64,000 bases of DNA from JAHEKB01 sp049115575 (lineage in GTDB: Bacteria; Bacteroidota; Bacteroidia; NS11-12g; UBA9320): positions 186,001 to 250,000 of the forward strand of contig JAGDZU010000001.1 in NCBI GenBank assembly GCA_049115575.1. The letters run 5' to 3'. How positions within the stretch are numbered: position 1 is the stretch's first letter; every line of letters begins with the position of its first letter. Below, in pieces: positions 46,381 to 55,855 of the stretch. The notes under the pieces were generated by a model. The model made no database searches. It had not been told where the DNA came from and saw only the letters and a program-made list of their open reading frames with translations. A program made the position numbers and the translations under genes.

Positions 46381-47459
46381 TCCAGGTATTTCATATTATC
46401 AATGACTACAATAAATCTTCTGGTGGTGCAGAAATGTTGGTACAGAGCATTCATAACTGTATGGATGACAGCAATATTGAAAGTACTTTGGTGGGAATCA
46501 CGAAGTCTGATGATGTTGTACCTAATGCATATTCTTTGAATGTACCAAAACTCTACAGTTTTAAAGCTTTTAATACATTGAGGAAATATGTAAAGACCTT
46601 GGATTCACAAAGCATTGTTCATGCTCATTTGTTTCCTACGGTTTTGTATCTTGGAATACTGAAGAGATTAAGACTGCTGAAATGTCCTGTGGTATTCACA
46701 GAACACTCAACTTCTAATAGAAGGCGAGAAATGCGTTTTGGAAAAACACTAGATACCTTTATATATAAACAAATTGATTACTTGGTGGCCATCAGCATAG
46801 GAACCAAGATTGAACTTCAGAAATGGTTGAACAAACTCAATTTGGATATAGAAGTGATACCTAATGGTATAAGACTTCAGTATGATGAAGTTCTTCTTAG
46901 GGCTGAAAAAGATGTTGTTGAGATTGTTTCGGTTGGAAGACTAACTAAAGCCAAGAACTATATCAAAATGTTGGAAGCAATTTCATTAATGCCTTCAGAC
47001 AATATTCACTATACTATAGTCGGCGATGGAGAATTAAGATCTGAGATAGAACGTAAAATAGAAGAACTTGAAATAGCTTCTAAAGTAAGTCTTGTGGGCT
47101 ATCAAAAAAATGTAACAGAATACTTGCTCAAAGCAGATGTTTTCCTAATGGCATCCAAATGGGAAGGTTTTGGTTTGTCTGCTGTTGAGGCAATGAATGC
47201 ATCACTTCCATTGGTGCTGTCAAATATTCCGGGTTTAAAGGAATTCGTTGAAGAGAAAGGACCTGCGGGAGTTTTGGTTGATCCTGATTCAGCAGATCAA
47301 ATAGCTAAAAGCCTGTCTAAATTTGTAGCTTCTAAAGAGTTGAGAATAAATTATGGAAGGCATTCTTTTCGCGCCTCTAAGAGTTTCTCTATGAACAAAA
47401 CCTGTCTTGCATATCAAGACTTGTACAATAGAATTAAACAAGAGAATGAAGTCGCATAA
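46377..47459 (+). CDS. glycosyltransferase family 4
   Basis: A 360-residue GT-B enzyme. VFHIINDYNKSSGGAEMLVQ is a common GT4 N-terminus. HAHLFPTVLYLGILKRL and the FTEHSTSNRRREM stretch follow. The donor half shows EIVSVGRLTKAKNYIKMLEA, YTIVGDGELRSEIERK and WEGFGLSAVEAMNASLPLVL (E-x7-E). Retaining, membrane-associated. ATGA overlap with the previous gene, and a 14-bp overlap with the next. Confidence 0.9.
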   Translation: MIQVFHIINDYNKSSGGAEMLVQSIHNCMDDSNIESTLVGITKSDDVVPNAYSLNVPKLYSFKAFNTLRKYVKTLDSQSIVHAHLFPTVLYLGILKRLRLLKCPVVFTEHSTSNRRREMRFGKTLDTFIYKQIDYLVAISIGTKIELQKWLNKLNLDIEVIPNGIRLQYDEVLLRAEKDVVEIVSVGRLTKAKNYIKMLEAISLMPSDNIHYTIVGDGELRSEIERKIEELEIASKVSLVGYQKNVTEYLLKADVFLMASKWEGFGLSAVEAMNASLPLVLSNIPGLKEFVEEKGPAGVLVDPDSADQIAKSLSKFVASKELRINYGRHSFRASKSFSMNKTCLAYQDLYNRIKQENEVA

Positions 47460-48804
47460 AAGAGCGCTGTTTTGGTTCTGCATAACTATTTTTATGCTGT
47501 TGTCCGTTCCTAGGATGAATTTGAGGATAGGGCCTATTCCATTTTATTTTATTGACGTATTTTTATTGGTGACATTAGTTTTAGCTATTCGGTTAAAACC
47601 AACCAGATCCAAATCCTCTCTGTTTGGTAAAATGCTTGGTATAATTCTCTTTCTAGCAATAGCAAGTGAAACGTATGGGGCTGTAAATAGTGGATCTGTA
47701 TTTGAGTCGGTTTATAACATGGGAAGGACGTTACTAGCTTTCAGTATTTTCATTTCGACTAGGAGAATAATTAGAACTCAAGAAGATTTGAACAATATAC
47801 TTCGTTATTCTTTTTTTGGCATACTTATTACCGCAGTCCTTCTAATAGTTTCATCTATACCTCCTACGCGGAATTTTTCAAATAATTATCTGTTCAGTAT
47901 CCAACTTTTTGAACCTGCAAGTGAAAGTGTAATCAATTCATACTCAAAGTATTCAGGAGCTATGAGGGGACGTTCATTTGTTGGAGTTTCTATTCTAAGT
48001 GCCGCCTTTGTAAATAGTATTTGGCCAATGTTGCTCCTATTAAGAAAGACTATAAAGAAAAATAGCATTGGGCAAATTTTTATGCTCATGGGATTTATTA
48101 TGCTACCTGCCTCAGTGATTTTTACATATTCTAGGGGAGCTATTATTGGAGTTGTCCTAGTCTCATTTGGCATTCTCCTTTTTAATTCTGGCAATTCAAG
48201 AAATATGATACTGGCCAGTTTATTTATGGGTGTTTTAATCTTCTTGTATATAGGAGTTGATTCTAAGTATTTCTATTTTAAACGCTTGGAACAGTCAACA
48301 GCTAGAGTGATAGACCAACCCGTCCAAAAAAGAAATGAAACTGAACGACTATATGCATACATTGAACCTTTTTGGCATATAGCTGAGCATCCTCAATACC
48401 TAATTCTGGGGGAGGGCATAACACATCAACAACAAGCAGCAAGCCGAGCTATATTTTCTGGTAATAGAGCTGATCATGCGGTATTTGCCAGGAGCTATTA
48501 CGCATATGGACTTCTTGCTGCCTTCTTTTATGTAGGTCTACTCATTTTTGGATTGATTTATACATTCAATAATGCAGTATTTAGTCGAAATCCATATGTT
48601 CTTAGAATTTCTAGAGTGTTGGTTCCTACGTTGTTAGGTCTTTTACCATGGTTTATTCTTGGGCATGCTGCTGTGTCCACTCCTAGAGGTGCAACTTTAT
48701 TCATTTTTGTTCTAGCTCTAGTATCTATGCAAAGCACAATTAAGCCTCTTGAAGTGCTCAGAGAAGAACACAAGCGTAGGACTCTGAATGAAAATGCAGG
48801 CTAA
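47446..48804 (+). CDS. O-antigen ligase/polymerase (Wzy/WaaL-like) membrane protein
   Basis: A 452-residue multi-span membrane protein. I prefer ATG 47446 (14-bp overlap with the upstream gene) because an upstream start at 47407 would read 13 non-hydrophobic residues through the neighbour's end. About ten to twelve hydrophobic helices are visible. A large periplasmic loop (about 275-345) holds RNETERLYAYIEPFWHIAEH and the ILGEGITHQQQ segment, followed by HAVFARSYYAYGLLAAFFY. The H-x-x-x-x-R-x-Y-Y-x-Y-G-L pattern is the Wzy_C signature. It would polymerise repeats or ligate them. Which of the two cannot be told. Confidence 0.83.
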   Translation: MKSHKRALFWFCITIFMLLSVPRMNLRIGPIPFYFIDVFLLVTLVLAIRLKPTRSKSSLFGKMLGIILFLAIASETYGAVNSGSVFESVYNMGRTLLAFSIFISTRRIIRTQEDLNNILRYSFFGILITAVLLIVSSIPPTRNFSNNYLFSIQLFEPASESVINSYSKYSGAMRGRSFVGVSILSAAFVNSIWPMLLLLRKTIKKNSIGQIFMLMGFIMLPASVIFTYSRGAIIGVVLVSFGILLFNSGNSRNMILASLFMGVLIFLYIGVDSKYFYFKRLEQSTARVIDQPVQKRNETERLYAYIEPFWHIAEHPQYLILGEGITHQQQAASRAIFSGNRADHAVFARSYYAYGLLAAFFYVGLLIFGLIYTFNNAVFSRNPYVLRISRVLVPTLLGLLPWFILGHAAVSTPRGATLFIFVLALVSMQSTIKPLEVLREEHKRRTLNENAG

Positions 48805-48805
48805 T

Positions 48806-49732
48806 ATGAAAGCTGTAGTGGTTATTCTCCTCTCTGATAAACGATCGGGGTCTACACTATTTCAGGAGGAATTATGTAAACACAGCTTGGTGCAAACTGT
48901 GAGATATTCTTCTCATACTTATTTAGAAACACATCACTGGCTCAAAGCAGCTGTTCTCACCAACCAGGATGCTAGCAAGTACAGTCAAAATAGAGTTTAT
49001 GATGGTTATGGTTCCATTAATAACGCCCGTGGTTATCTAATAGATACTGTGGTTGGAAATGTAAAAGGATTTGAAATAAGTCAAAATGACCAAGAGTTAA
49101 TTTATGAAGGATGGGAAGCTTTATGCCAAGAGTTTGCTAAACCCGTGTTTTTTGAAAAATCACCTCAGGTATTAGCGGAGTGGGCAGCTATAGAAGCTTT
49201 ATTAGATTGGAAGAACAAGACCAATTACTCAGTTAAACTTATTGGTTTAACCAGAAACCCCATGTCAGTCCTTTACTCGGCTTATGAACTATTCAATACG
49301 AGTCCAGAAGAAAGACAGTTTGGTTGGAAGAAGATTCAAGAGAACCTGCTCAGAATAAGAGATATGCTAACCGAAGATGAGCTTCATTTGGTGAGCTATG
49401 AAGATTTGATCAATAGACCAGCACATACATTTAAAGAAATAACTGATTTCATTGGAATTCCATATGAATCACAAGTTGGAGAAGAAGTTCACGGGCAATC
49501 ATTAACCAAATGGAGAGATGATCCCAATTTTGACATGAAATTAGACCAAAAGGTTGCAGAGTTTGCAAGTCAATTTGGTTATCAAGAGCAAGATTTATTC
49601 AACCCAAATAAACCTCTAGCTAAGCGAAGAAAATCCAAGAACAGCTCCTTTGATTTATTCCTGACCAGGTTACGTGATAGGTTTTATAAACCCTTAATGC
49701 TTAGATTCGAACGCAGAAAAAAAAGTCATTAA
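48806..49732 (+). CDS. sulfotransferase family protein
   Basis: A 308-residue protein if translated from ATG 48806, one base after the preceding TAA; ATG 48788 inside the upstream gene would add six residues. The loop is VVVILLSDKRSGSTLFQEEL (Lys-Arg-Ser-Gly-Ser). KPVFFEKSPQVLAEW and LIGLTRNPMSVLYSAYELF follow (3'-phosphate Arg and Ser). LVSYEDLINRPAHTFKEI is the common late segment. Basic C-terminus. It uses the RSGST form of the loop. It is the last sulfotransferase of the operon. Confidence 0.84.
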   Translation: MKAVVVILLSDKRSGSTLFQEELCKHSLVQTVRYSSHTYLETHHWLKAAVLTNQDASKYSQNRVYDGYGSINNARGYLIDTVVGNVKGFEISQNDQELIYEGWEALCQEFAKPVFFEKSPQVLAEWAAIEALLDWKNKTNYSVKLIGLTRNPMSVLYSAYELFNTSPEERQFGWKKIQENLLRIRDMLTEDELHLVSYEDLINRPAHTFKEITDFIGIPYESQVGEEVHGQSLTKWRDDPNFDMKLDQKVAEFASQFGYQEQDLFNPNKPLAKRRKSKNSSFDLFLTRLRDRFYKPLMLRFERRKKSH

Positions 49733-50553
49733 TGTCTACAGAAACGTCATTGACAATAGTTGCGATTTGCAAAAACGAAGAACAGGATTTACCAGGATTC
49801 TTGGCAAACACCGTTCCTTTGGCAGATGAGGTAATTATCATTGATGATTTATCTACAGATAGTACAGCACAAATTGCAGCCAATGCTGGAGACAAGGTAA
49901 AATTTATAGTCTCAGCTATGGACAAAGAGAAAGGGTTTGCAGGGCAGAGAAATTTAGGACTTGATGCGGCTACTTCTGATTGGGTACTGAATATGGATAT
50001 AGACGAACGAATTCCTTCCAATTTATATAAAGAGATAAAAGAGGCTATATCTAATACTTCTAAGAATGCATTTAGGTACTATAGAGCAAACCTCTTTTTG
50101 CACCGAGTAATGAAGGGTGGAGGTTGGACGTCATGGAATCAACCCCAATTAGCTCGCCGAGGTTCACACGTGTATGTGAATGCCATTCACGAAAGATGCA
50201 AAGTTGATGGTGAACCAGCAAGTGTGGGGCAACTAAAAAACAAGATGTGGCATCTCAATGATGCTGACTACTCTGAAAGACTGCGTAAAAGTACGCAGTA
50301 TTGTGAAATTGAAGCCAAACTGATTGTAGATCAGGGGAAGAAGGTGAGTGCTATAGATATTTTTGTGAAACCTTTCATTGAATTCATAAAGAAATACATA
50401 TATAAGCAGGGATTTAAAGATGGTGTACCAGGTCTCATATCTGCAATGCATGCAGCCACATCAATATTCAGGATTTATGCCTTGGTTTGGGACCAACAAA
50501 ATAGTATTCCCAGAACAGAAATTGAGAAGGATTTAAATCGGGATCATAAATAG
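49732..50553 (+). CDS. glycosyltransferase family 2 (WaaE/KdtX-like)
   Basis: A 273-residue GT-A enzyme. LTIVAICKNEEQDLPGFLAN, VIIIDDLSTDSTAQIAANAG and WVLNMDIDERIPSNLYKEI (metal DxD as D-I-D-E) are the WaaE/KdtX subgroup features, as is a late HERCKVDGEPASVGQLKN. Members add a core or capsule sugar in many gram-negatives. The ATG overlaps the upstream TAA by one base. It is followed four bases later by another GT2. Confidence 0.88.
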   Translation: MSTETSLTIVAICKNEEQDLPGFLANTVPLADEVIIIDDLSTDSTAQIAANAGDKVKFIVSAMDKEKGFAGQRNLGLDAATSDWVLNMDIDERIPSNLYKEIKEAISNTSKNAFRYYRANLFLHRVMKGGGWTSWNQPQLARRGSHVYVNAIHERCKVDGEPASVGQLKNKMWHLNDADYSERLRKSTQYCEIEAKLIVDQGKKVSAIDIFVKPFIEFIKKYIYKQGFKDGVPGLISAMHAATSIFRIYALVWDQQNSIPRTEIEKDLNRDHK

Positions 50554-50557
50554 CCCA

Positions 50558-51523
50558 ATGTTGATTAGCGTTGTTATACCAAACTACAATAGAGAACAGC
50601 TCATAGTTGATGCTATGGATAGTGTGTATGCTCAAGACTATTCACCTATTGAAATGATAGTAGTAGACGATGGCTCTTCAGATTCTTCAGTAGAAGTAGT
50701 GAATCAATGGATATCTAGCCACAATAAAGAGGGATTTACATCTAAATTGATTCAACAAGAAAACAGTGGAGGAAATGTGGCACGCAATTCTGGAATTGCT
50801 AACTCCAATGGCGACTTTATTGCATTCTTAGACAGCGATGATTTATGGGACAAAGACAAATTGAGCAAACAGCTTGCAGAAATGTTGTCTAGGGATGGTA
50901 TAGGTGCAGTGTATTGCGGATTGAGACATGTGGAATATCCGGCCAATACCATTATTGAAGATGCTAACAGAAGATATCCTCAAGGAGAGTTACTAGCTGA
51001 AATGTTGGTGAAGGATTCTACATCGCCAACCTCCTGTTATCTCATTAGAAAAGAAGTATTTGAAAAAGTTGGTCCGTTCGACACGGTATTGCAAGCAAGA
51101 CAAGACTGGGATATGTGGATTAGAATAAGTGCGGAGTACAGGATACATGCAGTTAAAGAGGTACTGGTATCTTATAGACATCATGAAGGAGAGCGAACCG
51201 CTTCAAATCCATTGAAAGAAATTGATGCTTATCGGAGTATTAGAAGCAAATACATTGGGCATTACAAAAGACTTCCTTTCCTAAAAAGGCAAAAAGCCAA
51301 CGGAGCTTACTATAAAAGGATGGGTAGAGTTCATTTTCATCAAAAAATATCTACAAGGAAAGCCCTGTGGTACTACCTGAGAGCTATTTTGTCATATCCT
51401 TTGGATTTTGATGCATTTGCCGCTATGATGGGTGTGTTCTTTCCCAAGAATCTAAGGAGAAACATTCATTTGGCTTGGAATAAATTATTTGCTAAAACAC
51501 GATTAGCCATTCGCAGTCATTAA
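50558..51523 (+). CDS. glycosyltransferase family 2
   Basis: A 321-residue GT-A enzyme. ISVVIPNYNREQLIVDAMDS, MIVVDDGSSDSSVEVVNQW, NSGGNVARNSGIANSNGDF and the metal-binding AFLDSDDLWDKDKL are all present, and the acceptor region carries QARQDWDMWIRISAEY, the (ED)-W-x-x-W/M signature of the family. The C-terminal part is basic. Its TAA overlaps the next ATG by one base. Confidence 0.91.
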   Translation: MLISVVIPNYNREQLIVDAMDSVYAQDYSPIEMIVVDDGSSDSSVEVVNQWISSHNKEGFTSKLIQQENSGGNVARNSGIANSNGDFIAFLDSDDLWDKDKLSKQLAEMLSRDGIGAVYCGLRHVEYPANTIIEDANRRYPQGELLAEMLVKDSTSPTSCYLIRKEVFEKVGPFDTVLQARQDWDMWIRISAEYRIHAVKEVLVSYRHHEGERTASNPLKEIDAYRSIRSKYIGHYKRLPFLKRQKANGAYYKRMGRVHFHQKISTRKALWYYLRAILSYPLDFDAFAAMMGVFFPKNLRRNIHLAWNKLFAKTRLAIRSH

Positions 51524-52671
51524 TGCCAAAAGTAGCCTACTTTTCTAATCAATTTTCCTCTAAACAAGGACATGGTATTGCCAGATATGCTAGAGAGTTG
51601 TTCAGTGCAATGAGAAAGCATTCAGATGAATGTGAACTCATACCGATTGCGGCGTGGTCAGATTTAGAGTCCGAATCCTTATCGCAATTGAAAAAAAATT
51701 CAAACTTGGAAATACTTCCGATGGGAAGAAGAGGAGTTGCTGGATCCTGGACATACTTAAACTTTCCACCAATTGAATGGTTGTCTCGAAACAAGTTTGA
51801 AATAGTTCATGCCGTTGCCCTAGGATATCCTATAGCCACAAGAAAAAAGTTTATTACAACTGTTCATGACATAGGCCCGCTCACCCATCCCGAATTTTTT
51901 TCTGATACTCCGCCGTGGCTCATGGAGAAGAGTTTAAAGCAAGCGGTTAATAAGGCCTCGTCTTTGGTATGTGTGTCTCAATCTACGGCTGATGAATTGA
52001 ACGACTATGTAAGAAGCAAGTATAATGTGAACTTGCAGGATAGAATTTCTGTTATTCACGAGGGTGTATCTGCGAGTTTTTTTAGTCCAACATCCTTTGA
52101 ATTAACAGATACAGACTTTTTTAAGGAAGGTCATCCCCCATATTTTCTGGCAGTAGGAAAAATAAGCCCGCGCAAGAATTTTAAATCAATTTTACAAGCG
52201 CTGAGCGCTGTAAAGGACAGTATACCTCATCACCTAATCGTAGTAGGCGGAAATGGCTGGGACTTTGAACAAATATCCATTATGGTAGATGAACTTGATA
52301 TAAGGGATCGAGTACATTTTCAGGGTTATGTGAGCGATGATAAGCTTAAAGCCTTATATAAATCTGCTTCTACTTTTATTTATCCATCGCTCTATGAAGG
52401 CTTTGGCTTGACTATATTGGAGGCAATGGCCTCTGGTTGTCCGGTGATAACTTCCAATACAAGTTCAATTCCAGAAGTGGCTTCAAATGCTGCAAGCTTG
52501 ATTGACCCTACATCTCTTGATGAATTGATAGATGCAATGATTAGGCATGGAAGCGATAAGGTAGATTTGAATCAGATGAAGCAATTAGGTATCTCAAGAG
52601 CAAAAGAATTGAGCTGGAATAAGTGTGCTCATGAAATGCTCCAAGTCTATCAGCAAGTCTCAAATGAGTAG
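51523..52671 (+). CDS. glycosyltransferase family 4
   Basis: A 382-residue GT-B enzyme. The N-terminus VAYFSNQFSSKQGHGIARYA shows the GHGI-R-Y loop. FITTVHDIGPLTHPEFF is a mannosyltransferase-like segment, and PPYFLAVGKISPRKNFKSIL and YEGFGLTILEAMASGCPVIT form the donor site (E-x7-E). The pattern resembles WbdA/MtfB-type mannosyltransferases, but the sugar remains a guess. 8-bp overlap with the next gene. Confidence 0.9.
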   Translation: MPKVAYFSNQFSSKQGHGIARYARELFSAMRKHSDECELIPIAAWSDLESESLSQLKKNSNLEILPMGRRGVAGSWTYLNFPPIEWLSRNKFEIVHAVALGYPIATRKKFITTVHDIGPLTHPEFFSDTPPWLMEKSLKQAVNKASSLVCVSQSTADELNDYVRSKYNVNLQDRISVIHEGVSASFFSPTSFELTDTDFFKEGHPPYFLAVGKISPRKNFKSILQALSAVKDSIPHHLIVVGGNGWDFEQISIMVDELDIRDRVHFQGYVSDDKLKALYKSASTFIYPSLYEGFGLTILEAMASGCPVITSNTSSIPEVASNAASLIDPTSLDELIDAMIRHGSDKVDLNQMKQLGISRAKELSWNKCAHEMLQVYQQVSNE

Positions 52672-53794
52672 AAAGAGAATACTTTTTGTAGTTAATGTAG
52701 ATTGGTTTCTGGTTTCTCATAGGTTAATGCTGTGTCAACAATGTATTGAAGATGGCTACGAAGTTTATGTGAGCTGTAGAGATACCGGAAGAGTAAATGA
52801 GATCAAAGACATAGGGGCGAGTTTCATAGATTTACCTCTAGACCGATCTGGCACCAATGTTTTTCAGGAGCTATCTTCACTATGGTTCTTTATAAAGTTG
52901 TATAAAAAGGTAAAACCAGATGTAATACACCATATTACACTGAAACCAGTGGTTTATGGTTCATTGGCGGCAAGAATGCTAAGTATACCTGTTGTTAATG
53001 CCATTAGCGGATTAGGCTACAACCTTTCACAAGAAAAGCAAAGCTTTTCAAAAAGGATTATGCTGGCATTGATGCGAATTGGTTTTAAGAATAAAAGTCT
53101 CACCTGTATTTTTCAAAATAAGGATGACTATGAAGCAATGCTCAACGCAAAAGTTATTTCAAAGAGAAATAGAATTGAGTTTATAAAAGGGGTTGGAGTA
53201 GATCTCAATCAGTATTCTTTTTCAGAGCCATTGCATAAAGAAAAACTTGAAATTATTCTGCCGGCAAGAATGCTGTGGGATAAAGGTATTTTAGAATTTA
53301 AAAAGGCAGCTGATATATTATTTGAGAAATACCAAAACAAAATTCAATTTAAGCTGCTTGGTTTGGCAGATACGGATAATAAAGCTGGCGCCGATCAAGA
53401 GGTTTTAAACTCTTGGAAAATCGAGGGATATTTCGCGTGGCATTCATTTGAGGAAGACATGATAGGGGCATATAGAAGGTCTGACATAGTTGTACTGCCT
53501 TCTTACAGAGAAGGGATGCCCAAAAGTCTTATTGAGGCATGCGCTGTTGGAAGACCAATAGTAACAACCACCGCCATAGGATGTAAAGAATGTGTAGATG
53601 AAGGAATAAACGGTTATAAAGTGGAGGTCAGAAATCACGAGCAATTGGCTTCAGCCATTAAAGCTTTGATTGACTCGGAGCAGGATAGAAAAAAGATGGG
53701 AGCCGAAGGCCGTAAAAAAGCTGAAAGAGAATTCGATGTGAAGAATGTCATTAGCAGGCATATGAGGATTTACAGTGAACGAATTGATGGATAG
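52664..53794 (+). CDS. glycosyltransferase family 4 (PglA/CapM-like)
   Basis: A 376-residue GT-B enzyme. I chose ATG 52664; an upstream ATG at 52625 would run 39 bases through the neighbour's end. ILFVVNVDWFLVSHRLMLCQ, PDVIHHITLKPVVYGSLAAR and NAISGLGYNLSQEKQ form the acceptor half and match the PglA/CapM group, which adds the second residue (often GalNAc or FucNAc) to a lipid-linked amino sugar. The donor site is YREGMPKSLIEACAVGRPIV. A role right after the WbpL-type priming enzyme would fit. Confidence 0.9.
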   Translation: MSRKRILFVVNVDWFLVSHRLMLCQQCIEDGYEVYVSCRDTGRVNEIKDIGASFIDLPLDRSGTNVFQELSSLWFFIKLYKKVKPDVIHHITLKPVVYGSLAARMLSIPVVNAISGLGYNLSQEKQSFSKRIMLALMRIGFKNKSLTCIFQNKDDYEAMLNAKVISKRNRIEFIKGVGVDLNQYSFSEPLHKEKLEIILPARMLWDKGILEFKKAADILFEKYQNKIQFKLLGLADTDNKAGADQEVLNSWKIEGYFAWHSFEEDMIGAYRRSDIVVLPSYREGMPKSLIEACAVGRPIVTTTAIGCKECVDEGINGYKVEVRNHEQLASAIKALIDSEQDRKKMGAEGRKKAEREFDVKNVISRHMRIYSERIDG

Positions 53795-54677
53795 TACTTT
53801 GAACATATTGGTAACAGGATCAAGTGGATTTATAGGTTCACGTTGGTTACAGCTGATGCATGAGAAATATAAACTGTCCACTGTATCTTTAAGGAAAACA
53901 GCTATACAAGATGTTCAGTTAGAAGGGGTAGATACCATACTCCATTTAGCTGGTTTGGCTCATCAAATGGAAGCTGTAAATCCTTCAAAATATTTTGAGA
54001 TTAATACTGATCTAACATTGGCTTTGGCAAAAAAGGCCAAAGCACAAGGAGTTAAACACTTTGTATACATAAGTACTACAAAAGTCTATGGAGATGGAGA
54101 AGACCAGGTCTTTTACAATGAAAAATCTAAATGTATTCCAACGGATCATTACGGAGAAAGTAAATTAAAGGCTGAAAACAAACTTAAGAAACTGAGAAGT
54201 GATTCTTTTTTGGTTTCTATTGTTAGGCCTCCTTTGGTCTATGGACCAGGGGTAAAAGGAAATCTATTGTTGTTTATGAAGTTGGCAAAAACACCCTATC
54301 CTTTACCTTTCAAAGGCATATCAAATAACCGAGCCATGGTTTATGTAGATAACCTAATTGCAATGATATCTAAAATCATAGATTCACGTAAAGAAGGTAT
54401 TTTTACCTTAACAGACCAGCATAGGATATCAACCGAAGAACTCATAGCGGAAATTAGGGAGCAGATGGGAAGAAGTCCCAAACTATTTAAACTTCCTGGC
54501 ATATTAGTATTACCAATAAAATGGCTTAAACCCCATATTTACTTCAGGTTATTTGGTTCATTTAATGTGGATTGCAGTGAAAGCTTAAAAACATTGAATT
54601 TTACCATACCCTATGCATTTGAAGATGGAATCAGAGCTATGGTAAGTCACTATCAGATTCAAAAAACAAAATCTTGA
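53787..54677 (+). CDS. NAD-dependent sugar-nucleotide reductase (WbpV-like SDR)
   Basis: A 296-residue extended SDR. The N-terminal loop is ILVTGSSGFIGSRWLQLM. ILHLAGLAHQMEAVNPSKYF, YISTTKVYGDGEDQVFYNEK, the Tyr-x-x-x-Lys in HYGESKLKAENKLKK and RAMVYVDNLIAMISK match the WbpV group, which reduces UDP-4-keto-6-deoxy-GlcNAc to UDP-QuiNAc or UDP-FucNAc. WbpV and WbpL genes are neighbours in Pseudomonas O-antigen loci, and a WbpL homologue is two genes on here. The needed dehydratase WbpM is not in this window. I prefer ATG 53787 over 53775. Confidence 0.83.
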   Translation: MDSTLNILVTGSSGFIGSRWLQLMHEKYKLSTVSLRKTAIQDVQLEGVDTILHLAGLAHQMEAVNPSKYFEINTDLTLALAKKAKAQGVKHFVYISTTKVYGDGEDQVFYNEKSKCIPTDHYGESKLKAENKLKKLRSDSFLVSIVRPPLVYGPGVKGNLLLFMKLAKTPYPLPFKGISNNRAMVYVDNLIAMISKIIDSRKEGIFTLTDQHRISTEELIAEIREQMGRSPKLFKLPGILVLPIKWLKPHIYFRLFGSFNVDCSESLKTLNFTIPYAFEDGIRAMVSHYQIQKTKS

Positions 54678-55855
54678 AAATTCTTGTAGTCTATCAATAT
54701 TTCTGTACAACTGAAGGCAGTTGGAGCACTCGAATTTATGAATTTTGTAAAAGGTGGGTACTTGAAGGCCATGAAGTAACCGTTCTTACCAGTCCTTACG
54801 AAAAATCGGATATTACTCTAGGTCACCACAAAACCGAAATAGATGGCATAAAAGTTTTTGTGCATTTTGCCCATGACGATAACAGAAAGTCTTCATTGTG
54901 GAGAGGATTACACAGCTTAAGGTTTGCTACTTATGCAAGCAGGATGGCTTTAACTAAGTCGTACGATTTAATTTTGTCCTCATCGGGGCCTTTAACAACC
55001 AGCATACCTCTTATTCTGGCAAAAAAAATCAGATCCAAGAAGACAATACTGGAAGTTAGGGATTTATGGCCTGGTGTTCCAATCGCACTTGGAAAACTAA
55101 AGAATCCATTGGCGAGACGATTACTTCTAAAGCTGGAATCATTAGCATATAAAGCAGCAGATCAGGTGGTTACCGCTTCAGAAGATCAAGCTCAAGATAT
55201 TAAAAAGCGTTTTAATGGTATAAACCCCTCGGTTATCACTAATGCATCAGACAATGATTTATTCGATGAAGAATCTAAGATTCCGCTACCAGAATGGGTT
55301 GATCAGCGCAGATTAATTATACATATGGGCTCTTTGGGGTTTATTCACAACGCATCTATCTGGATAGAAGTAATGAGATATTTAGATCCCAATAAATATT
55401 TGTTTGTTTTTGTAGGGGATGGAGAATTGAGGAAAGAAATGGAACAGGAGGTAGAAAAGCTAAACTTGAAGCATATTAGGTTTACTGGTTTACTTACTAA
55501 AAAAGGGGTTGTCGCTTGGGCACAGAAAGCGGATTTGAGCGTTTTTGCCACTATAGATCACCCACTGCAAGACAGCTGCAGCCCTAATAAATTGTTCGAC
55601 AGTTTCGCAGCAGGTTTACCTGTGGCACAAACAACCAATGGTTGGATTAAGCGCTTAATTGAAGATCATAACTGTGGAATTAATTTAGACATAAACAATG
55701 CTGAAGAAATGGCCACCGATATAGATCGGTTTCTAAATTCAGATACATATGAGCAGGCTTGTTCGAATTCAAAAAAATTGGCTTTGAACAAATTTGACCG
55801 AGATCTGCTCTCCAATCAGTATTTAGATATTATTAATAGAAGCGTGCAAGCATGA
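54674..55855 (+). CDS. glycosyltransferase family 4 (WbuB-like)
   Basis: A 393-residue GT-B enzyme with a TTG start overlapping the previous stop (TTGA). ILVVYQYFCTTEGSWSTRIY is the WbuB/WcaI-type N-terminus (S-x-x-x-R-x-Y). TILEVRDLWPGVPIALGKLK and KKTILE mark the same group. YLFVFVGDGELRKEMEQEVE opens the donor half, and CSPNKLFDSFAAGLPVAQT replaces the usual E-x7-E. WbuB members transfer L-FucNAc or similar to lipid-linked amino sugars, which agrees with the WbpV- and WbpL-like neighbours. Confidence 0.88.
   Translation: MKILVVYQYFCTTEGSWSTRIYEFCKRWVLEGHEVTVLTSPYEKSDITLGHHKTEIDGIKVFVHFAHDDNRKSSLWRGLHSLRFATYASRMALTKSYDLILSSSGPLTTSIPLILAKKIRSKKTILEVRDLWPGVPIALGKLKNPLARRLLLKLESLAYKAADQVVTASEDQAQDIKKRFNGINPSVITNASDNDLFDEESKIPLPEWVDQRRLIIHMGSLGFIHNASIWIEVMRYLDPNKYLFVFVGDGELRKEMEQEVEKLNLKHIRFTGLLTKKGVVAWAQKADLSVFATIDHPLQDSCSPNKLFDSFAAGLPVAQTTNGWIKRLIEDHNCGINLDINNAEEMATDIDRFLNSDTYEQACSNSKKLALNKFDRDLLSNQYLDIINRSVQA

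Noticed and set aside
47407..47445. Earlier starts for the Wzy-like gene, and likewise 52625 for the PglA-like gene
   Set aside because: The extra residues are out-of-frame reading of the upstream gene; the later ATGs give normal N-termini with short overlaps.
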